Assembly (NCBI GenBank): GCA_036785705.1
Contig: JAWUZG010000173.1
Coordinates: 1,783,001 to 1,847,000, forward strand
DNA length: 64,000 bases
Direction of reading: 5' to 3'
Source of the DNA: Acanthornis magna
Lineage: Eukaryota; Chordata; Aves; Passeriformes; Acanthizidae
Shown: positions 12,501 through 24,500 of the stretch, one piece after another
How the letters are laid out: each line of letters starts with the position of its first letter
Numbering within the stretch: position 1 is the first letter of the stretch
The notes under the pieces: model-generated
Told to the model about the DNA's origin: nothing
Seen by the model: only the letters and a program-made list of their open reading frames with translations
The model's database searches: none
Program-made: the position numbers and the translations under genes

Positions 12501-15500
12501 GTGGGTTGGTTGTTGGCTTGGTTTTTTGGTTTTTTGTTTTTTGTTTTTTTCTTTTTTTTTTCTTTTTTTTTACCCTTCCATTTGACAATATAAACTGGAT
12601 AAATTATTTCTTTTTAACTTAGCCGGGTAGTAAGCACATGTTTTATGTGAAACTGTTGCAGGTGGAAGAAAAGTGAATAAAAAAGTGGCCAAACTTATTT
12701 ACACGGTCCCCTTGCTAGAAATTAATTGGGATATTCTTGAGAATTGGAGTGGATATTTTCCATCAGTGGAGGCATTTTGAGGGCTGGCCTCTGTGCACCA
12801 TGGAGGAAAATCTTTGGGGAACATTAATGCCCATGATCCAGAAAATAATTATGGGGGTGGACCCTCAATGGGAACTCAGATCTTTTGAGTGATGAAGAGT
12901 GTGAAAAGCAGGGACTCAAAATGGGAAGAGTAGAAATACAATGAAGTCATCCAAAAAGGAAGTAAGGAACTTGGTAAGAAGGGAAGATGTATGAAATTTA
13001 TATGATACTCGAGATGTTTAGATTCTGTATTTTCTTAATGTTCCCTTTCAAAATTGAGGCGTTGAAATAGTAAATTTGACCCCTCTAACCTAGATGCTAG
13101 CCTCTGTTAGATAACTTCCACAAATATCCAGTTTCAAGCTTTTTAGTTAATTCAGTTTCTCATCCTAAATTGCAAAGTACAAGATGTTTATGCCTGGGAT
13201 TTGCTAACACCGGGCATGTTTTCTCAAAGCCAGAATATCCAATTATCCAGGAGCAAACTCGGGGGTGGTTGTGAAATGTCACTAACTCACAGCTCTTTTT
13301 GACCTATTTCATGGATGCTGCTCCCAGCAAAGGGTCTGGGGTACAAAATGCTGATCCCCACCCCAGCTCAGTAGCCTTTTCTGCCTGCTGGGCCCTCAAG
13401 CTGCACAGCAAATACGAGACCCATTAGCTGTCGGGGATAATAAAAAATTAAAGAAAAAAAATGCAAAGAAAGGAAACAATCCTGAATCTGAATCTATTCT
13501 GTTGAACTTTCACGCCTTTGAAGGAAGTGGCTAAATAATCTCCATTTGTCTCCTGCCTTTTCCAGAAAGAGCTAGCATCAATATTAGTATTAAACTTTAA
13601 TTTTCTTCCTGCAAAGGAAATTATCAGTCCTGCATCCATGACATCACCGGAAAACTGCGACATCATTTATTTGCACAGCTGGATATCCAGCTGCAGTGCT
13701 GGAGCAGGGCTGGCAGGGATCCTTCACCCTTCCAGCAGTGCTCTGTGACATGTGACAAATGCCGTGATGTGCCAATGTCACCAACCCAGACCCTCCTTTT
13801 GTCCCCCAGTGTAAAGTTAATTAAAATGGTGTTAACTGCAGCATACCCCCAGTGACAATGTGCTCATTCTGTGATGACATGTGCTGATCAAGCAGGGCTC
13901 AGCACATCTGTCCTGATAAAAACTACACATTCGTGTACTGCCTGCCCACTGCTGTGCGTGGAGGCTGAATTTGGGGTTGTGAATCTGAAGTGCCGTTTTG
14001 AATCTACTCAAGGGTTATAATTTTTTGCAACTGTGAGACTCCCCTTGCAGAAACCAGATGAGGGGTTTGATTTTTGCGGGGGGAAAGTTGTGTGTTGGTG
14101 GTGTTTATTTCTTAGATGATGTCCTTGTATCCCATCACCTCACTTGCTAGGGATTGAAAAGTGGGAGTAGATCAGTCCAGTTTACCACTTCTGTAAAGAA
14201 ATTAAGATTAAATGTATAGATGAGGTGATGTCAATACCTGCACCAGCTCAAGAATGAATTTCACTTGATGGGGAGGTTTAACACAGCAGACTCTGCCACA
14301 TATAACCTATAAATAATCCTAGCACTTTTCTAGTGGTAAAAAAAAACATAGAAAACCTGCCTGAGCTATTGAATGGTCTCTGGGAAATTGCAGATTGTTG
14401 TGATGGCTGTTTTCATTCTCTTTTCACATGAAAAAACGCCTGCAGGCCAGCACAAAGCTGAGCACAACTTGACCTCACCCCTGAAAACTGTAACAGGGTC
14501 AATTTTAGCTGATCCTCTGTGCGCAAAGAGGAGACAAGGCCTAAAGGTCCTTTTCCCTAGAGAAGCTTAGAATCATGGAATCATCAAGGATGGAGAAGAT
14601 CTCCAAGATCATTGAGTCCAACCTTTGACCAGACACGACGTTCTCAACTAGACCAGGCCACGTCCAGCGGACGAAGCTCGCGGAGGGATGCTGAGCTGTA
14701 GCTGCCACGTTGGCAGTGCCTGCAGGAAGCTCTGACAGTGACAAATACTTCCCCGGCACAGATAAGCCATAATGCTCTCTGGGATGATCAGACATGAAAG
14801 GCTGCTGTGAATGAGCACGGCAATATCGCAACGTAAGCCTGCGAAGCGGAGCCGATGCAGCCGAAAACCCTGGAGCGAGCGAGCGGCGGTGATTCACCGG
14901 GGCAGGGTGGATTACAAATCTCCCTCCTGCTAATGGCTAATGCAAACACGGCGTCTGTCTCTCCCCGCTATGCCAAACATCTCCCGTCGGCATGTGGGAA
15001 TGCTAACGGGAGGAAGGTGAAATGAAAACACTGCTCATACATATTACTCATGTGCAAGCTGTGGATTCCATATTCTTTCCGGGTTTTTTTTTTTTTGCAA
15101 ACAAATCTCCTCTTCCTTTGAGCCCATAAATGAAATACACCGAGCCAAAGGGTTCTTAAAATGTTGCCAAGTACAGATCACAACTTACTGTACTTATTAC
15201 AATAATGTCCCCCTTCTGTCCTATTTACATTCATGGGAAGGTGAGATTAGTAAAATATTGCACGACTTTTTTTTTTTTTTTTTGTCTCAATGCAATAGAG
15301 CTGATGGAAATAAAGAACACTTTTTAATCAGTTTTACATGAGTGCCCTTCATTTCGCTCTTTTGGTTGAAATGGTGATTAAATTTCTCTTTGGTGATGTT
15401 TTGAGGAAAGTGTGCTGTTGTGGAAAAAACATCTGATGCTCAGAGCAGAGTTACAATGCATTTTTTGTATCTTTTGAATATATATAGAATAGAATAGATA

Positions 15501-18500
15501 CGTGAATAGAATGGATTTGTCATGTAGTGAGGGAAAGATGGACACTAACAAAATATATAACAATTCTGATGCGCCCATGAAGAGGAATATTTTTACAGCA
15601 TTAGCTGTCAGAAATCCCATACTTAACAGTCAGTCTGTGCAGGATGAAGTGATGAAAGTTTAGTCTTTCCTCCAGCTTGTAAGTCTGAGGTTGAAATGCC
15701 ATCATTATATAATGAACATCATGTTGTCTGAAGCCAAAAATGGCCATCAGGGTGCTTGGTTTGGCCACAGGCAAAGTTTTGTAATTTCTTCCAGTTCCTT
15801 CTGTATTGAGCCAACCAAGTCATGTCCTTCAGTAAAGTAACCTGTTTTCAAGCCTCGAGTCTTCTTCTAACATCACTCATCATCCTAAGAAATGTGTCTG
15901 ACTGTTATTTGAATCTGTCTAAATCTGCCTTTTGGCCATTGGATCTTGTCATGACACTTGAGTAAAAGGCAGTTTTTAACTTGTGCATCTCCCAAGAAGA
16001 TATGTATATATATATATGTGTGTAAATAAAGTTGTCACTCAGTATACAACTTGGAAAGATAAATAGATAGAGCTTTGAGCCTCTAATTTAAGCATTTTCC
16101 TACTATTGTCGGGGGGTTTAGGTTGGATATCAGGAAAAGGTTCTGCCTCCAGAGAGTGGTGGGGCACAGAACTGACACCCCAGGGAATGGGCACGGCCCC
16201 GAGGCTGCCAGAGCTCCAGGAGAGTTTGGGCAATGCTCTTAGGGATGGACAGGGTGGGATGGTTGGGGTGTCTGTGCAGGGCCAGGAGTTGAGCTAGGTC
16301 ATCCTTGTGGTCCTGTGAGAGACTGGCAAGATTGATGTCTTGTTGAGCAAAACTTTTTTGGGGCCTTCCAGGTCCCTTCCAGTTCAGGGCATTCTGTGAT
16401 TCCCCTCATGATTTATCATTTTATTTCTGGTAAAATCTCCAGAACAACCGAAATGCAAAATTCCTGGCTGTAGTGATGTCTCAGCTTCCATACAAATATC
16501 TTATCAGAGCAAATAAGAAAGCGTGCATTGCATTGACATGTGCATAAATGAAAAGTGGCTCAACAGCTTTAACACTTCGTATAAATTCATCTGCTGTATG
16601 TAACACATGCACATGCATTACGGTCGGGGAGGTAGCGTTTTCACAGAGAAGTGTTTTATTTGCAGCAAAATCCGTCCTAACTCCGTCCCTCCCTGCCCAT
16701 GTAAAGTGTCTTCAGCAGTTATAGTTTGATGTGATGATTTTTGACAGCAGGGTTGACTGGGCCCTGTCCAAGACATGGGTTCGTTTGGGCGGTGGGTGCA
16801 TAGATCCATCTCTGGGGTCTGTCTATCAGCTCGGGCTTGGTGATGACTTGGATCTATGAAGTATAGGATGAGGGTTTTCTCCTGTTGTCCTGATGTTTTT
16901 TTTTCTCCTTCCACAGTTTACGAGGTGGTGACAGTGACAGGAGATGTCCGGGGAGCAGGAACCGATGCCAACGTCTTTGTCACTCTCTTTGGAGAGCACG
17001 GGATCACTCCCAAGACTCATCTCACCAGCAAGTAAGTGTCTGGAAGGAAATCTGTATCTTTGAGGCCTGTCCTTCAGGGACTGTTAAAGCACTTTGATGA
17101 AACTTAATATCGTGCTGATGGATGCAGAGGGAATAAATCTATAAGGTATTTTAAGATCGCCAGGGAAATCTGAATTTTTGCCATTGCGCATTTCTTACCC
17201 AATCCATTGCAAACCTGCATTCCCTTCTGTAGGTGGAAATCCATGTTATATAAGGCTCATACTTGCAAGGTGTGGGGATATTTGCTTTTCTTAAAGCTTA
17301 ATTTAGGAGCTCCCGATTTAGGAGCTGAGAATATTCACTGCCTGTTGGAGTGGGCATGATGGGCTACATTCCCATGCCTAGATCCCATGGAGGTCTCCAT
17401 GCTAGTCAGGTACAGACAGAAGTGTCCTTGAATGATTCTGAGGAGTAACTCAGTGGGTTTGAAGCAATGTTGATAGATAACCACCTACAACCAGCCATGG
17501 GAAATCTGAGGCAAGCAGAAATGGAAGAATTTAAGCTGATTCCCAATTTAGACTGCTTCCATCCTGTCTGCTGTATGCCTTGCTGCACACCACTGTAGTT
17601 GCACATCACTCTGGTGGCCCTGTTCTATTTTCCTCCAGCTGGTGTCTATGCCATCCTATGGATGCAACTTCTCGTTCCTTATCAGAATGTTGAACTTAGA
17701 GGAAGACATATTTTATAATTTAAGACTCTATTAAGAGGCTATTGACTCTCTAAATAGGTTGCTTTAATTTTTTTTCTTTCTGGTTTTTTTTTAATTTAAA
17801 AAGAGAGCATGAGGGCCAGGAGGTGCTCATTTCCCATGAGAGTAGGATGACTTTTAACAAAGTACCAGCTCTACATGTACTAATTTCCCTTTAGCCAGGC
17901 AATTGCAATAAGCTAAAGCAGAATTCTCTTCTCGAGAGAGTCTAGGAGAGGCTGTGTGTCTCTGTTTTTTTGGTGTTCTTATTGTTTTGGTTTTCTTGAA
18001 AATGTGTTTCAGAATTATTAATCCTGTGCTAATGTCACACGGTAACTTCACATTTTCTCCATTTCTACAGCACTGACAAGAGGTACCTGCAGCTATTTTA
18101 AATTTTACCCTCAAAAGAGCTTCTCTTCCCAGTGAAACAACTCAAACATGAGAGTCTGTAAAGAAAATGATATGGGAATGGTAAAGAAAATACATGAAAT
18201 TTCAGCCCTGTTTGCCATATTTGAAATTCAGAAACCAGAGCTAGGCAAAGGAGTTGTATTATCCGAGAATCCCTAGAAACACCAGGAAGAGCTTCCTGAT
18301 TGTCTATTATATGTCTATGTGAAATGCTTTGTTTCTGTTGTGTGATTTTCATCCAGACGTCCCAACACACTGGCAAAGCGGAATGCCACTTTCCTTGATT
18401 TAACAGAGAAGGAAACCGAGGCAAAAGGAGGTAAAAGAGGACATGGTTCCATTGCAGGTCAGTGACAGAGCTGGGAGCAGCAGCAGCAGCTCTGCCGGGG

Positions 18501-21500
18501 AAAGAGCTTCTGGCCTCCAAACCTGCCCTGTAGTATTTGGCAAAGCCATCAAAGCAACATCTGCTTTCCAGGGAGTTGCCTTGTGGTCAGCATTTACATA
18601 AATAGCCATTTCATTGGGAAAGCAGTCATCTGCTCGTGGCTATGGAAAGAATCCAAATATTACGCCAAAAAATTAATAAATATACTCTGTGCCCTTTAGA
18701 GAAGGAGTCAAGAGCTCTCCATAACAGATTTCTCAGTCAGCTGTGGCATTAAACAAGCTACTGGTTGTGCAGGTGGGCTTTGCTGGCACTTTGGGTAGTG
18801 CCTGCTCTTCCCTCCTGCTCTTCCCACTTCTATTTCATGAAAGGAAGAAAGAAAGGACACACAGAGATTATTTTGGGTTGCAGCAGCAGCACTCAGAGCT
18901 TGTTGAGACCTGAGTTAGCATTTTGGGGTTGGTCCCTGTTGCTGCAGAGAGCAGATGGCTGAGGTGTAGTAAGCAAGGATGAAAGGCTCGGGAAGCCAAC
19001 CTTCTGCAGTTCAGGGCTCTTGAAACTGGTCCCGTAGGAGGTGACCGCTAGAACTGCAACTACAGCTTTCCACTGGGGGTTTCCCAAACATCAGCAAAAT
19101 TTCTGTGTCTCTAAGCAAAGTCTGGCGCGTTAGAGCTCTCCATCGAGGAATGGTGAGAAAAAAATCGAGTCCAGATGTAGGAGTGCCTGCAGACCTGCTT
19201 AGTGGATAGTTTTGTGTCTTAAGTATGAAGCAAACCATGAAACCATCAGTTTGAACCCCCCCAAATTTGTTATGCAGCTTCGTGAATATGGCAAAAGGAT
19301 GGAATCTCATGCATCTTTCAACTAAATGTTTACACGAGTTCACTTATGACTGCAAATGCATGACATTTTATAGGTGTTTACATCTCCCCATGTAGGACAG
19401 ACAGCTAAAATATCATGCATTGCCTAAAGATGGTACAACCATTTCAGCTTCTGAGTTAGAATGGGTTTTTCCTGTTTCTTTCCTGACTGTGTGCTGCTAG
19501 TGAAAAACGTGACATTTCAGGTCTTTTTGTTGTGCGTGGTAAGGGGAAGACATGGCGAGCTGATGAAATACCGTGTGTTTTTAACTTTGGCCAACAATAA
19601 GGTAACTCTGAAAGACTCAAAGTCTTTGCCGTGACTGGTCAGGAGGAACATCAGCTCTGGAAGCAGCAGCGCTCAAAATCTGAGCCAAGAGATGAGTTCC
19701 AAAAGGGAGGCTGCAAGAAAGGGCAGGGAGTGACAGGACAAGGGGGAACTGCTTGAAACGGTCAGAGGGCAGGGTTAGATGGGGTATTAGAAAGAAATTC
19801 TTGGCTATGAGGGTGGTGAGGCCAAGAAGAGCAGCTGTGGCTGCCCCTGGATCCCTGGCAGGGTCCAAGGCCATGTTGGAGGGGCTTGGAGCAACCTGGG
19901 ATAGTGGAAGGTGTCCCTGCCCATGGCAGGGGTTGGAATGAGATGGACTTTAAGGTCCCTTCCAACACAAATCATTCTATGATTCTGTGATTTATTTAGG
20001 AAAGGAGCTTTAGCCAAGCAGTGTTGAGGGCCTGGGAGGGGCTGGAATGACTCCTCCTTTGCAGTCCCTGTGTGTCAGTTTGGGGGGACAGCATCGCTGG
20101 CGCTGGGCGTGGTGGGTGGGTGCTGGCAAATTGCTGCTTGGGCCCAGCAGCTCTTGGCAGAATCCCTCTTCAAAACCCAGCTCACACAACTCTTCAGTTC
20201 CCCATCTGCCACTCTGCACCAGATAGAGCTCAGCCAGAAGCTAAAAGCACTGCCACAAGTGAGTTTCTTTCCACTGGCTCCATCACAGACACGTGGGTGA
20301 ACACCAAGGCTTTGCCTGGAGGCATTTTGACAGCTGTCAAGGCCTTTCCCACAGACATGAACTGATCCTCTGTGGTCCAACACTGACCAAAGAGTGCTGA
20401 TCCACCACAGTATTTTATTTGTCCATGTTCATGTGCTTTCCACCAGGCTGAGGCTGGGGAAAAAGTACAACACTCAGTTGGGAGTACCAGCTCGTTCACA
20501 GTGTTTAGTCCAAATCTATGTATTTCTTAATAATATAACTTATCCACGTCAGGCTTATTTGGTCCAGGCAGGGAAACTGCGAATAGTATTCATGGAGAGA
20601 CTTTTCCTTTGAAGAAATAAAAGAAGAAAGAGTTAAGAGAAGATTTAGCAACTATGGTAGTTTGGAAGAAAGATAAAATAATTGCTATCAGCAAGCCTCT
20701 TACTGAATTTGAGGACAATACAGAGGACTTTTTTTTTTTTAATTTCTGATGCTGAAGACAATTAATTGGCAGTCACTTCTACCTGCTCTTTGGTGACTAT
20801 ACAGTTTTTCCTCTTCCTTATGCCAGCAAATACATATGAATTGCAGAGTATGTACAGGATACTCTTTAGAGAATGTTAATGCTGTAGCTCTACTAGAGTT
20901 AAGCCAAGCCCAGTTGCAGAAGACCTAATTTTGTTGTTTAACCTCTCTGGAATAAATAGGTAAGTAGAGGAAAGAGAGCTTATTTACTCTGAGCAGTTAA
21001 TGTAATAATTTAGGAAGGGTTTTACAGTTGGTGCAGAAAGGGCTGCTCAGGTTGGGAAGCAAATGAACCTGAGGTGCAGAGGGGGAAGGATTCTCCCATT
21101 GCTGCTGAGGTGCTGCTTCAGACACAGCTTGTGATCCCTTTCCTTTAATGCCACGGGATATTTCCCATTTTACAGCTGTTTATGTATCTAAATGTGCTCT
21201 GATTTATGTCTGTACAAATCTGTAGTACTTTCAGTGCGCCCTGAAGGCTTAATGGTCTGGGACAGTGTTAAGCAACAGCACATTTTGGAGTCCATATTCG
21301 CTTCCAAAAAAGAAACTAAGTGGGAATTTTTTCTCCTCTCTCTTGCTCAGCCTTATTAGCCAGCCTATGTCTAGTATTTCAGGAATAAAATACCTGAAGG
21401 GGTGCTTAGACCAAGGTGTTGAACAACCTAAATATAAGAGTGGGTAGAATTGGTGTATGTATAAATTATAATCCACTGGCAGCTACGCACATAGCAGCTG

Positions 21501-24500
21501 GTGGCACAACTACAAGGAAGGTCAAGCCTTAGAGAGAAAAACAAGGTTTTGCTTAAAATAGCCAGACTTTTAAGGGAATTCAGCTGCTAGTCCCAGGTCC
21601 CTGCTGATCAAGCATCAGCTGTATTTTTCAGACTGTAAAACCTGGCCAGTTTTCTGCCTCCCTTGGGATGAGAGTAAGGTGTCTTCCTGGAACGAACTCA
21701 ACCATTCTGTCTTGCTCAAAATCCTGCCCCTATCCCAGCTCATTAATGTCAGTCTTGAAAATGCCTGAGCTCATTCTCATCAAAAATTTAAAAATATTTC
21801 TCCATGGGAAGGGGATGAAAATTTCCAACAGAATAAAATTTACCTCCAAATCTGGCAAAGTGAAGGTAATTAAAAATGTAATTTGATACTGGGAAATACT
21901 GAGAAACCTTTGCACTGCTATTGGTGGCACTGTTTGCTTTGTATACAGCTTCTCCAAAAAATAACAGCCAAACAGCAGATAACAAAGACATCCTCACCCA
22001 CGGCAGTAGGGCTGGAAAGAAATTATCTTTAAAGTCCTTTCCAAACCAGGACATTCTATGATTCAATGATTTTCTGATAAAGCATAGCTAAGATTTCCTA
22101 AATTAAACACCACTATTTTGTTTATGCAAATCACACCACCAAAGATGAAAAACTGATATCAAGATGATGCTGCTCCATGCAGTACAAAGTGAAGGAGCAC
22201 TTACTCAATGTCTGTAATTAAGGCTGTCTGAATCTGTACCTGGAATGCTTATGGGTAAGGCAGAGTCTGTTCCAGTGTGTCCTATGGCACTTTATAAAGT
22301 TTTGGGGCAAATTCAGGCTCCCACAGTTTTGGGCTGGTGTTTGGCTGCTGAGTGTCCTCACGCTGCTACAGCCCTGAGCAATTCATCTTCTCCAATTAAA
22401 CCCTTTCAAGGAGGACTGTTTCTTCACCAATTCGTCTGTGCCTGTTTAAGCAGGATTCATTCTGCAGGTCAATAATGTCCTTGGTAGAGAAACAGTGACA
22501 GTGGCTGTGCTTTTCTGCCGGTTTCTTTTCCATCTGGAGTGGTTTTGGACGGATGCTGCCTCACGTGGTACTCCCAGCCGCCCGCTGACTGATGCTGTCA
22601 GCTTCATGACAGCAGTCTTGGCTAAATATTTGCAGACCAAACTCCCTGGAGTATTTGTTGCTCCAAGGAGGAGGTTAATGATGCTGCTATTGGAGCTCTG
22701 TGCTAAGGGTAAATACGGTTTGAACATATGGGTTGGGGTTTTTTTGTAGTTAGGCTATTTGTTAGTTTGTGCAGGACAGCATCCTCTCTCCAGGAGGGAT
22801 CGATAGTGAATGTGTAAGGAGGGACAGAGGGATGAGGCCGACACATTGTCAGCATTTTTCCAATGCCTTTTGCATCTTCTGGCAAAATGCCATCTTAGCC
22901 AGAGGCCTGATAATACAGATTAACACAGCCTAAAATGTATTGGACAACGTGAGGATGAGGAAAGCTGCCTGAACTATCAAGCCAGGAAAACAACAGGGAC
23001 AGAGCAGTGCTCATCCCTGCCACCTTTCCATGCCACCTTTGCAGGTGATGCTGGCTGAGGGGTGGAAGTGGAAATCCTGTATGACAACAGGATGTGGAGA
23101 AAGCACATTATAGCAATTGCAAATATATGGTGAGAGAGCAAGATTTGTTGTGTGTCTTAGGGAAGAAATTTCTTTTTCTTCCCGTCCCTCTCAATTCAGC
23201 TCTGACACACCTTGAATTCTGGGGACAGCTCTGAGGCCCTCAGGACAGGAGAGACACTGAGGGGCTGGAGAGTGTCCAGGGAAGGGAACGGAGCTGGGCA
23301 GGGGCTGAGCCCCAGGAGAGGCTGAGGGAGCTGGGAAAGGGCTGAGCCTGGAGAAAAGGAGGCTCGGGGGGACCTTGTGGCTCTGCACAGCTCCTGCCAG
23401 GAGGGGACAGCTGGGGGGGTCGGGCTGTGCTCCAGGGAACAGGGACAGGAGGAGAGGGAACAGCCCCAGGCTGGGCCAGGGGAGGTTGAGATCTTATTTT
23501 AGGGAAATTTTCTTCACCAAAAGGGCTGCCAGCCCTGGCACAGCTGCCCAGGGCAGTTGGTGGAGCCCCCATCCCTGGCAGGGTTTAAAAACTGAGTGGA
23601 TGTGGCACCTGGGGACATGGGTCAGTGGTGGCCTTGGCAGTGCTGGGGGAATGGTTGCACTCAATGTCCTCGGAGGGCTTTTCCAACCCAAATGATTGTG
23701 TGATATTCACACTGCCCACCTGTGCAGTGCATGTTCACCCAGCAGGTGAACCGAGTAGGATTTATTTTTTCCTAGAGAGTGGCAGGCTTTAGGACGGTTT
23801 GTGCTGTACAACCTTCCGAAACCATCCCCGACACCCAGCTCCTCCGAATGCTGCTAAACATCAGTGGCAGGAGCAGGCAGACCTGTGGGCAGTGTTTCAG
23901 GGAGATGCAACCAAGAACTGACTCTTTCTAATGGTTTAATGGAGCATATTTAAAATTTTGTTTGAACTGACATCCAGAATAACACTTTGTGCTTCTGTGC
24001 AGCCTTTAATCTGTGGCACTTTTGCTGTGTACAAGGCATTTTCAGGTAAAACACCTAACGGAAAGGCAATTTAAATTATTTTTAAGCAAGGATTCAGAAT
24101 TGGTTTAGGTTACTCCATCACTGCTGAAGGTCATTATTTTTATGCCTCTGCTGTGATCTGTACCCAGGTTTTCTGTCTGTTCCTAAAAGCTCAGCTGTTA
24201 CAAGGGTGCTGTTAGCTGATCAAAAGTGAAGACTATTATCTACAAACATTCAAAATTTCCATTTCAAATGTGACGTCTATTTAGGTGGTGGGATCGACTG
24301 TTTTTAATTCACCTTCATTTAAAAATGTATATATTTACTGGTACAAATGTTAATTTCATGTACTTTTGCATATAAACCTGCATCACTGAGGCTTTCTTGT
24401 TGTCAACACACCAAGAAGGAGCAAAACACTCACGGCACTGGCTCTGCTGTCTGTGCCCGTGGCCTGCAGAGGAGATGAATGCAGGGATTTATAAATGCTA

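Larger units (their letters stand above)
550..16916 (+). other. LOXHD1 intron 1 (phase 1, about 16.4 kb)
   Basis: No coding exon is recognised in this stretch. It holds about a dozen CR1 tails, one old palindromic repeat, two small tandem repeats, T-rich tracts and a few CpG-enriched or homeobox-motif-rich stretches, all listed separately. The open frames here are short, lack conserved domains and mostly fall in CR1 tails. The rest is unclassified intron sequence. Confidence 0.85.
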
